A stretch of DNA of 64,000 nt from Lineus longissimus (lineage: Eukaryota; Nemertea; Pilidiophora; Heteronemertea; Lineidae), in the NCBI RefSeq assembly GCF_910592395.1, contig NC_088319.1:12646001-12710000 (forward strand), written 5' to 3'. Position 1 is the first letter of the stretch. Each line of letters starts with the position of its first letter. Positions 44,801-55,517 of the stretch are shown here, piece by piece. Below the pieces are notes generated by a model. The model made no database searches and was not told the DNA's origin. It saw nothing but the letters and a program-made list of their open reading frames with translations. A program made the translations under genes and the position numbers.

Positions 44801-45118
44801 TGAAGATCTGAAGACTTTTTTCAGATTTTGCATTTATGCAAGCCATACCAAATTAATTCCCAGTGGTTTCAAATTATTTGTTTTTTCAAGTTGGTTGATT
44901 AACCGACCACCTGTTTATGATTTTAAAAGAGACTTTTCACCAATTTATGCACAACATGCAGGGTTAATTCCCAGCTGATGCTGGCTCATCTAGACTAACA
45001 TACATGTGTTATTGACATGGCATTCAGCGTTATTGATCTAGACTAAAATAAATGAACAGATTTGCATGACTCACTCTCTCATCATCTGTGTCAAACCACT
45101 TTATGCATATATTTCGAG
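41831..45118. other. Intergenic stretch, no gene seen
   Basis: No recognisable gene. It includes a run of 18 C at 44413-44430. Open frames are short and composition is AT-rich. Confidence 0.5.
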
Positions 45119-46040
45119 CCGGTGTATGGGCGGTTATTACCGCAAATAAAGACAAACCAAAGCAAAGACACCTGTGTAGCATATCAAGGACACGTAGATT
45201 GATACTCCTGGGCGGTTATTACCGCAAATAAAGACAAACCAAAGCAAAGACACTTGTGTAGCATATCAAGGACACGTAGATTGATACTCCTGGGCGGTTA
45301 TTACCGCAAATAAAGACAAACCAAAGCAAAGACACTTGTGTAGCATATCAAGGACACGTAGATTGATACTCCTATGTGTGCCACATCAAAGACATCTGGA
45401 CCATACACCACATCAAAGATAACGATGCGAAGTCAACAGGCGGCGCCACCGTCTTGGGACAAGTAAAAACGATTTCGACAACTATAGGTTTTTGTTGATA
45501 TAAGCGACTATTTTTATTTTTATAATCATTTTTTTCTCGCAGTGAAATTTTTATTAATTGATTCAACTTCAATAAGTTAAATGAGAAGAAAAATAAATAT
45601 CTCGACTTGAAAAAAAAAATTTAATTTCAAATTTTTTTTCTTGACATGAAAAAAAATATCTTGACTAGAAAAAAATTATTTCGACTAGAAAAAAAAATCA
45701 TTTCGACTTTTTGAAGCAAACGGCTTGCCATAGGAGAGAGGTGGCAAATAACAACAACGTCAACAGGCAGCGTACGGCCGCCAGCAATCTACAGTGGCGC
45801 CGCCTGTTGACTTCGCATCGTTATCTTTGACGTGGTGTATGGTCCAGATGTCTTTGATGTGGCACACACAGGAGTATCAATCTACATGTCCTTGATATGC
45901 TACACAAGTGTCTTTGCTTTGGTTTGTCTTTATTTGCGGTAATAACCGCCCAGGAGTATCAATCTACGTGTCCTTGATATGCTACACAAGTGTCTTTGCT
46001 TTGGTTTGTCTTTATTTGCGGTAATAACCGCCCATACCGG
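45119..46040. mobile_element. Foldback element with 82-bp subterminal repeats
   Basis: Both ends are CCGGT followed by ATGGGCGGTTATTACC, inverted. The left arm has three tandem 82-bp units (45127-45372); the right arm has two inverted copies of the same unit (45871-46034). Inside these, a second inverted pair contains TTGACTTCGCATCGTTATC and GGTGTATGGTCCAGATGTC. The centre (about 45580-45720) is A- and T-rich with repeated TCGACTTG or TTGACTAG plus oligo-A. There is no coding sequence. It resembles non-autonomous foldback transposons with variable-number arm repeats. Confidence 0.88.
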
Positions 46041-48810
46041 TGGGTGAAAATGATATACATGTGCATTGGTTGGAGTAGCCTTTTACAAACAGGCTTCCAG
46101 ATGGACGAGTGCGCAGATTGAGCCCGCTGCTGGATAATGGACTGCCTGTCCTGCAGTCATCATTATCGCTAAAGACTTGATGCCCTGAGATAGGCAAAGG
46201 GAGGACGTGTGGCTGAAAGTGCAATGGCAGGCCACTCTACCTTCCAAAATGAGTGTCCTACTCGACCAAGTCCAAGGGCTCAGCTCGCACTAACAATTCG
46301 ACCGTCATCAGCAGGTCCCTTGTCTCACTCTTATCTGGTGTTTATAAACCTTATGAGGGGATGACGCACTTTGACATCGGCCTAGTCACAGGATAAAAGA
46401 GAGGTTGGGACATATTCAAAACATTTTGGTGGAAGATGAAAATGCCATGCGTGATTTGATTGAGTTTTGGTGGCAACACCACTTCCCACTGATCTACTAT
46501 ATATACCCTAGCGTTTCTCCTTGAGAACAGTATTTGATTTTTTTCTTTTTGAAAACTTTGCCAGTAAACCTCTCAGCATCTGTTGATTTGTATCTGCGCT
46601 GATTGAGCAAGACTTGTACTCTTTTCTTGAATGAGGAGAAAAAGTTCACCTTGTCTGCGTCAAGCAACAAGATGGATAGATTCCAGAGAGAGCGAACCAC
46701 CTAATCATCAAGTCGCTGTTTATAGCTGAACGAAACATAGGAAACCTCTTGCAAGAAAAAGTTAGAAGTATTTGCTCCCGTTGTACCATATACCATAGAT
46801 GAAGTACTACCATAGATGTACATGTGGTACCAAATGCCATAGATGCTCTACCATACACAATAGATGGTCGGAAGCAGGCCATGAACCAAAATAGGATGGT
46901 ACAGAAAAGAAACACAAGGCAAAACTAACTTTCTAAAACATGCCGTGAATTACACACTGCTGAATGATTCAAGTATTTATTGCTGTCCCATTTGCAACTG
47001 GTGGATATTGTGATTATAATTGAATGAAACTTGCTATTTATCAATAACCCCAACCTCAATTAGCACCAAGAATTCTGTACATCATCGTCAAGTTGCATGT
47101 TGTTGGAGAAGACACCGGATGTGCAGGGTATTGACCTGAAGAAAGACTGAAAGGCGAGGTCACCTTCAAAGAGAGACAGACATGGTGGATGTAGGACAGG
47201 CAGTATTCAAGAGGCAATACCCATGCCATTGGTTTGTTTGGGCGCAGTTGCCGGAAAGCAGCAGCTGAGCTTACGGCTGAGCTTGCAATGAATCTTGTTG
47301 TTGGACATTGGGAATGCCAGCTAAAACAAGCACCATATAAACGCACTTCTTTGCCAGTGGAAGATGACCTCAACACATGCCAACCTCAGGACTGAAGACA
47401 TTCCATCAAGAGGACCAAACGTTGAAGAAGATGAAAAAACGACATAGGCATCCTGTTCAGACTGGGTGTTAAGTCATGATTTCCGTTCCGTGTCATTTGG
47501 CTTACCTCTTGCTCCTCCAGTTTCTTCACCTTCACCATCTTTCTCTTGTGTTTCTCCTAACCGAGTTCCTGTCCACAAAAAAGTATCCACAACTTTCAAA
47601 CCAGACCAAGCTACGAAGTTGAATGGATGTGGCTTCTGGACAACCCATCACATCACTAAATCAAAATGGGGCAGTGATATCATAAAATCTGATGCAGCAG
47701 TCCATTTGAGTACAGTGGGGTATGCCTAGATGGGAGTGCTTCGCAGATGTTTTCAATTCATTATTGCCACATAAATGTCACCATTGATTACCCAGGGGAG
47801 GGATGACCTAGATAGAAAGCAGTCAGGGATGTCAACAACAACATCACTGTTGTTCAAGATTCACAGAAGATTAAAGGGAATGGCCCGTCAAAAAATGGGG
47901 AGTTTTGGACGGCCCGGTCAAAACCTTAGGCGGGAATAAGGTTTCATTGATAAATATAAGGAGTTTCAAGGCCCCCAAATCACTTGTAAGGTTCAATAGA
48001 TACTGGCCTTTCATTGGTTTACCGTCTGCGTATCATTTACTTACTCTCATTTTGAAAAATATGACAATATTTACGATCACGTTATTGATTTTTGCAACAT
48101 TTTCGGTAACGCGCCCCTTGCGGATCTGTAAGGAACCATTCGGATGCTTGAAAAATGCTTCGTCTCGTCGATTCGCTCGCGGATAAACGCATCAGATTGA
48201 CTGCAGCAACTTTTAATTGTTGGAGACAGAGAAGGAAGGAATATGATTATCAGTTTGATGAAAACTTTGCAAAGTTTCTTCTTGGGACTCGAAATCCATA
48301 CTACTATTCTCTCCATTTTCCATTTTCTCCTCTCTCCAACTCACTACTATCGCTATTGACTGCGTAACATACACTAACATTCTTTCGCTATCATTGCTAA
48401 CTTCATTTACTAGAACACTGGCCTCTTTGTAACTGATTATGTAACCCATAGTGGAAACACTTGACAGCGCCGCCCGGCATGATCCACGTGCTACTGGCAT
48501 ATTTATAACTCGTAATAAATAAGGTTGTAAAAATATGCAAATGAGATGCCGTATATGGAAACCATGACGTCACTAAGCAGTTCTTATTTCTGCTACGGGT
48601 GGCGCTGTTGCTTGCTTCTGGAGGCGCTATTCAACCTCTTTAACTGCTTATACAGAAGAACAAGAGAATCGCATTCAAAGACATTAGATTGAGACATAAT
48701 ATGCAAAAATAACAATGGAAATCTTCTAACAGAAGAATCAGGAGTAATTTCTTGGCTTCGTGAAAAGATTCCTACAAAAGAAACACATAATATTTTCTTG
48801 TCACAAAAAG
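46041..48810. other. Intergenic stretch with a dispersed repeat
   Basis: No gene is recognised. 47891-47970 is the second copy of the repeat seen at 9260-9338. Confidence 0.5.
47891..47970 (+). repeat. Dispersed repeat, copy 2
   Basis: Matches 9260-9338 on the same strand over about 80 bp, including AATGGGGAGTTTTGG and GGCGGGAATAAG. Confidence 0.75.
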
Positions 48811-48908
48811 AACTTAATTCAAAATATTGAGTTTTGGAATAATTCTGGCTTCCTAAAGCAACTTAATTCAAAATATTGAGTTTTGGAATAATTCTGGCTT
48901 CCTAAAGC
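48811..48908 (+). repeat. Perfect 49-bp tandem duplication
   Basis: Two consecutive identical copies of a 49-bp segment beginning AACTTAATTCAAAATATTG and ending CTTCCTAAAGC. The lack of differences suggests a recent duplication, or an assembly artefact. Confidence 0.95.
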
Positions 48909-51900
48909 ACATTTGACTAAGAGCAATTTACAAGAATTGTTGGTAGTTCTACACGGATGTTCGCTCACTCGTCCAGTGTCGTCCTGACCCCTGCCCACTG
49001 ACATTCCTTTCCTAATACTTTCTGAAAATGTTTTTCTTGTCACCTTTTTGCTTAGAGTGGCCTATGAACTCCTGGATTGGCATATATATTAGCTGAGAGA
49101 TATTTGCAATGAAGCCATACTTGTGGGTGTTCATGTCTCAAGGAGTTGTCTTTAGAATTTAGACTTGTAAAATTGTCTTCGTTACAAACCTTAGAACTCC
49201 GAGATTATGAACCCTCTTAGGCTCTTGGAATCGAATAAACTCTTAGTTACTTATAGCACTATCTGTGTCTTGGCAACATCTTAATTCCTCACTCACTCAC
49301 TCACTCAGTCATGTCAGTGTTGGTATTGGCGCTTACCACTAAACCAAAAGAATATTGAGTGGAGAACACCCTGATGAGAGGAACACCAGGGTCTTGTTGT
49401 TCAACCATCAGCACAAGTCCGTGGAATGCTGTCAAATCTAATTAAGAAGCTTTCTGCCCAGATAGTCTCCAAGAGCATAACTGTGGCCAATGTTTCTTTG
49501 TGCTTCCTCTTCAAATAGAAGTATTTCTCACCTGATGCTAAGAACCAGTATCCTTTTGGTCAATTACATCCTGGATGGAGTTCATTCTGCAAAGAAACAG
49601 ACACAAAGGAATGATTAGTAAATGAATTTTAGAAAATTCCGGATGCACAACTTTTTTGCTGCTGAGCATGAGATCTGCTGGCCAAGTATATCAGTGAATG
49701 TTTGATTCTGCATCCAAAGCCTATAAACTGAGGCATGATACCTTGTGGCAGGTGATGACAAATTTTCATCAATACCAATTTGCTGCTGGACTTCTGCCAT
49801 CCAACAACTTTGCAACTATACAACCGACATTGGGGTAAGAATTTTAAGAGAATGGCATATATAAATAAAGTCTAGCAAATGCTTTTACTTCAATTTTGTA
49901 CAGAAAGGTCTAGTGTAAATGTACATGGAGTTTTAGATAAAAGCATTTGCTAGTCTTTATTCATATCACCCATTATCAATATGAGGGGTTACAGAAGTAT
50001 GATTTTGCCCTAAAATGGTACTAGCGTACATTTTCTTTATAAATCAAGTTCATGGCTGAGTGTTTAATGTCACCAGCACAATAAATCATGTGGACCACTT
50101 CAGAGGAAACATGCACTTCAAGGACTCTGACTTGCTCTTGAAAAAAGTTTTCTATCCAGACTGGATTTTTTTACCACATACCTTGGGTGAAGCTGAAGTT
50201 GAATGGGATATGATCACTGGGAAAGCAAGGAACAGTAAACTTCTCATTGTAAAAACATGATCAACATGGTCAAGTGCTTGCCCGAGGCTAGGAGAACACG
50301 GTGTCATTGGAAATCATATGAGGTCCCTGCTTGGTTCCCCTACTGGTTGCTCAACATGTGAATCGCCATTTTTTAAAGCCCATTGCCGCCATAAATGACT
50401 AGGTAGTAGCAAACCAATCTGATGTATTTTTGTAAACTTCTATTTCACAAGCAGGATAAGAAACTCGACCCTTCACTGACGATTAAATTAGCATTTCTAA
50501 TGTAATGTAAGACAAAGGGGCAGGTTCCCACCCAGAATTCCACAACGACACACCGAATTCCACGCCTAATTATAAATGCATTGAATGATGATGGAGCAGG
50601 CCATAACCTAGAAAAGAAATACCCATGCGAAAGGAAAGAACTCACGACTTCGGGGACAGGATCCCACAGAATCTTTTAGTTACCAGTATTAAGCCCTGTA
50701 CTAAAAACCTGCCGAATTTTAGCATAATCTCACTCACCCCAAATAAAAGTGAACATGCAAATTTGCAAGAGGAAACTCGAACATCTCAAGAGTGATATAT
50801 TTACTTTTATCTGGACCAAGCAAATAAAATAGTTTGCTATACTGTTCGTTTCATCGCACTCGAGAACTCTCCCCGGAAATGACCGAGGCAAGTGGTCATA
50901 AGTCAAACAAATTGACTCATAAAAAGTTTAAAATGTTCCCATTTTCCCCTCATTGATAATTCTATGTAGCAGATTGTTTCAATGAATTCAGTTGATTTGT
51001 TTCCCGCGATAATTTCGAAATTGGCTGATCTAGTCCGAACGTGCTAATCAACATTTTTTGAAGTAATTATTTTGGCATAGTGTATAGATAATTGCGATGG
51101 CCTAACACATTATATTTGTAGACCTACATTTGTATGGCAATACCCATTTTGGATGACTTTTTGAGCTGACTGGCAATTATTGAAGTGACGCCTGCCTATG
51201 GCATGTATGGATGAGGGATTGCTATCTATGGAACAAAACCTGCCATTTGCATGTGTGTGTCAGTCATGTATGATTACTACAGTAGAACATTTTTTAGTTT
51301 TCTACAAATCTTTTTATATCACAAGGTTAATGATTGAAAAGGAAATGACTGAGTAATAAATGTGTCAATTACTCAAGCAGAACAGGCATCCGGTTTCATG
51401 AAATATTGAAATACAAAGCACCTGATGTACTACTGGAACACATTCACACAACGCACCCGCCCAACAGAACTGAAGTTGGACATGAAAATTCCACAACTGG
51501 TTTGAATACAATGCGCTACAACAGGAAACTTGAAGCATCTTTTTCAGTGATTCGGTTTCCTCAACTTCTACTTGTTCTGAAGAGCAAGCGACCATACCCT
51601 TCATGTACGTTTTTGAGGTTCCAGGTGCATAGAAGTACAACAGGGCAAGCAGAAGGGCAAGCAGAAGGCCCAACCCCTTGAGATGGACTCCCATTCCCTA
51701 AACCGTATCCATATTGGCCTGAAAAACGCTCACAAACCCCTTCTGTCCAAGACGGAACACAGAGTATGCTAAATCAGATTGAAATTGAAATCAAAGGTCA
51801 AAATATCACTACTCTACCTGGCCAAAGATATTTGACGTTTAGTGTATGTAGGACACTGACATCATACCAAAGATCACTTCAATTTCAATGCACAGACCTA

Positions 51901-51940
51901 GATGCAATTCTCATGATTTTCCTCTAAATTTGACACTCCT
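48909..51940. other. Intergenic stretch, no gene seen
   Basis: Contains a CTCA microsatellite near 49289 and a hairpin at 49857-49967. No gene is recognised. Confidence 0.5.
49857..49967. repeat. Short foldback hairpin, about 110 bp
   Basis: The left arm contains AATAAAGTCTAGCAAATGCT (49864-49883). The right arm contains its near-perfect reverse complement (AGCATTTGCTAGTCTTTATT, 49942-49961), with a loop of about 47 bases. It could be a small MITE. A microRNA-type hairpin is possible but nothing favours it. Confidence 0.75.
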
Positions 51941-52501
51941 ATGAACGACCAAGACTTACATCCTCCTACGAGCACATCTCGAAGGCGGCTTTGTGAACGA
52001 CTAGAAATCTATGAATATCACATCAAAACATTACCAGGCAGAGAAGAAAAGGCTCAAAAAAGATTTGAGTGGGTCATTTTGAATAGATTTTTAATAGCTG
52101 GAGGGAGGACGGGTGCATGTACAAACTTGAAAACACAGTCTAAGAACAGAAAAGTGGATGACAGCAGAGCTGTCCAGTATCAAATCGTTTTTTATCCTAA
52201 TCATTTTTTTGTAGGAAGATGCTTATACGTTGAGAAATGTTCTTGCATTTTCTGGGAAGGCTTTCCAGGCCCTTCACTTGGTCAATTGTCCAACAAAGCC
52301 TCAAGACAGACAAAGGCCAACAGTTCAGCTTTTGTCGAGCGTCAGCGATCTGGTGACAAAAAGATATTTATCTTCAACACAACTATCAAGTTACAAGGTG
52401 AACATGTTGCAGTTGACCGCTCGTTTGGCATGCATGAATTATCACCAGCCAATAAAGCCCAGGAATTCAAGCTATTGATCAAAGATTTAGACCTAGAATA
52501 A
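51941..52501 (+). other. Unrecognised 186-codon open frame
   Basis: A long ATG-initiated frame for this AT-rich region, with no domain, signal peptide or membrane segment I recognise. A competing reading exists: an acceptor-like tract (TTTTTTTGTAG) ends at 52214, and in another frame 52215-52397 reads as a 61-codon phase-0 block closed by AAG|GTGAAC. Only one, or neither, can be coding. I list it as a question. Confidence 0.2.
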
Positions 52502-54715
52502 CCATTGTAATCACATCAACACCAGACTTAGAATTCCCAGGTACGTACATCACAAACCCGGAAAGGTCTCACGAGTCACATAGGCTACCCGGAGATTTGG
52601 CAAACTTATTTTACTTCGAAGTGTATGGCTATCAAAATGTCCCAACTCAACTGCCAAGTGGAATATGAGAGTGCTAGGGCCCTTGACATTGGAGAACTTG
52701 CCAAGTTTCAGGATAAGGCAAGGTGCCGAAATAAAACTTTAAAACTTCCTGCCAGAAGACTAGTGTTGCATTCACTGACACTCTATAACATTTTAGCAGT
52801 GTTGTTGTACTGTGTCTGTGACCCGCTGTCATGATCACAACAAAAATTTCTCATTTACGGTGGTCATCGCAGCTGTGCAAGAATTGGTGATCGCAGCACC
52901 TGATATCTAATCAAACCCAGAAAGTACCTGTTATAACTGCCAATGAGAGATGTTTTGTCGCTCATTGGCAGGCTTCTACTGATCGCAGGTGGAGGGGCAA
53001 AAAGATGACCCAAACGCCTGCCATGGGAGAATAGTCACTCATATATCAGCATCAGTCTCAACAAAGTTTGGCACTTTCGTGAGAACCTGCTGTGTTACAC
53101 CATGATCTGTGGCAAGCAGATTAGGCATCATTGGAACAAACTTTTACTCTAATTGATAGACAATGGAATGATTTAGTAACTAATTGACAACACATCAGCC
53201 AATGCCATTTCACTAGGCAATTAGGTGATTCTGGATGAATTCTTCAGTGCAAATGATATGTCCCAGTTTTGGGAGCTACATAAATGTCAATTTGGAAATC
53301 AAAGCATTATCAGATTTTATATGCGAACAGAAAAGCCTGTGAAGGCAGGCGCGGAATTCATTTGCATTTGTATCTACTTTTCATGCATAACCGCTCAGTC
53401 CCTATACATGTACATGTACAAGCGAAGGTTTCCAATGTGGTCACCAATCAGAGAGGCGGTTACCAAGGCGACCACAAATCAGATTCAGATTCGACCACAT
53501 AGCCCCCCATGGATGTGATGATGGACGCATACTTATCCAGTCAACAATGTCACTTATCTAACAATAAGTCAAGCTGGTAGTGTGACCATTGGCCGGCTGT
53601 CTAGATTCTGTTAGTAGGAGACAGCTGAATCTCAGTTTTCTACACTCGGAGTTACTTTTTCTGTCCACATTTTCGTCAAGCTGACAACAATTGCGTTCTG
53701 GTGCGTCCCTTTTCACCATTACCCTCCTGCTGTTTTTCCTCACTTTGCCCAATCCCAAAAGACGACCGGAAGATCATGAAGATCGTAACACCTCCAATGT
53801 ACTGTCACATTAGGTTTGTCCTCGAAATTTTTTTATACCGGAAAACACTCTTCATTCAAAAGCCCAGGAAATGACGCAAGGCACTTTTCAGTTCACCGAT
53901 CTATCGCCCATTGCAGAACGGTTAGTCCCAATGACGTTATAATTTTGATGTTGCATCACCTAACATGGAGAATCCACTTTGGATAATTGACAGGGCAATT
54001 ATCGAGTTGATGGATCAGTGGATTTCTAGACATCTCGGAGGACGATCACGGCAATTTAAAAACTATACACCTGATTGAAGATCATAGAGCACACACCATA
54101 TTGTCTATCCATTCCGACACCAACTAAATTGTAATGCGAGGATATGCCGCATTATCTGACGATGGGGAAATACATGTAAGGGGCTAACTGGTCATGTCCA
54201 AGTCTTGGCAATACTTTATGATTGAATACCGCCCCTCCGGCATAGAAGGGCCAACTTCCAGTACCCCTACCTCAATCAGAGCTGAGGGGTAACTGAGGAC
54301 AAGATTTGGGGAGAAGTAGTGATAGTCCCTCTTACATGTAACATTTGACAGCAACTGGTCTCAAGGGAACTGGTCTCATCAATGTCCATGGAGATACCTA
54401 CAAAAAATTTCTATTCCTCGTCCTGAGCCTCCATCTGAAACTACCAGGACAGGCCTCAAGGGAAGTATGGGGTCACCAAAGACCATGAAGTTACCCCTGC
54501 ATTGAAATGTGTTACACTAGACATTGGCCATTGCCTTCCACCTTGAACATGGAAGCATACAGCGTACTCCATGTCATGAAAAAAACACTTTTTTCTCTCT
54601 CTGATTTCTATATCAGGCCTGGGTCTGGGAGCGCTCAGCATGAGTCAGTTGTCAGTGATATCAGCTGAAACAAATTCATATTCTGATCAGCGCTGACTGT
54701 TACATTTATGGTTAC
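52502..54715. other. Intergenic stretch, no gene seen
   Basis: No recognisable gene or delimited repeat apart from a TACATGTACATGTACA tract near 53405. Confidence 0.5.
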
Positions 54716-55517
54716 AGGAAAATTCGTCCCCGGATAATTCGTCCCCGGAAAATTCGTCCCTGCAAATTCGTCCCCGGATAATTCGTCCCCAAGGAAAATT
54801 CGTCCCTGGAAAATTCGTCCCCGAGGATAATTCGTCCCCGAGGATAGTTCGTCCCCGGAAAATTTGTCCCCGAGGATAATTCGTCCCTGGAAAATTTGTC
54901 CCCGAGGATAATTCGTCCCCAGAAAATTTTGAAAGTTTCTGATTTTACTTTCCAAGACTCTAAGTCTTGTCGAATGGACTGTAGTAATAACTACTACTTT
55001 CGATTTTTCTCTTTCAGTGTAACATCTCTCTTTACTACCCTACTAGCTAGTTACCTACCCCACTATTTTCATAGGTAGAGGTAGGCAGGCGAAATATTTT
55101 ATTGAAGAATTTAGAGTTTTTCTTTCATTCTGACCAGTAAAAATACTTATTTGTAAAAAAATAAATTATTTCGCCTGCCTACCTCTTCCTACTATGAAAA
55201 GAGTGGAGTAGGTAACTAGCTAGTAGGGTAGTAACTAGAGATATAACACTGAATGTGAAAAGTCGAAAGTAGTAAGTAGTAGTTACTACTAGAAAGTAAT
55301 GTCAGAAACTTTCAACTTTTGTTTAATTTTCCGGGTACGTTTTATCCTCGGGCACGAATTTCCCTGGGACGAATTATCCTAGGGGACATATTTTCCAGGG
55401 ACAAATATTCTGGGGACAAAATTTTCCTCAGGGACGAATTTTCCAGGGACGAATTATCCTCGAGGACGAATTATCCGGGGACGAATTTTCCTCGGGGACA
55501 AATTTTCCAGGGACGAT
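54716..55517. mobile_element. Foldback element with GGACGAATTTTCC repeats
   Basis: The left arm (54716 to about 54930) is a run of about a dozen short degenerate repeats of GGAAAATTCGTCCC and GGATAATTCGTCCCCGA. The right arm (about 55320-55517) is the same run inverted (GGGACGAATTTTCC, GGGACGAATTATCC). Between them a second inverted pair spans about 54935-55105 and 55165-55315, sharing CTAGCTAGTTACCTAC and CGCCTGCCTACCTC. The whole 0.8 kb would fold into one long hairpin. It encodes no protein. The layout, long arms made of tandem short repeats, is like the foldback (TU/FB-type) elements known from echinoderms and insects. Confidence 0.88.

Noticed and set aside
54635-54955. Minus-strand 106-codon frame with NYPRG and GDELSG repeats
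   Set aside because: Low-complexity translation of the foldback arm repeats; the inverted arm gives a similar frame on the other strand.
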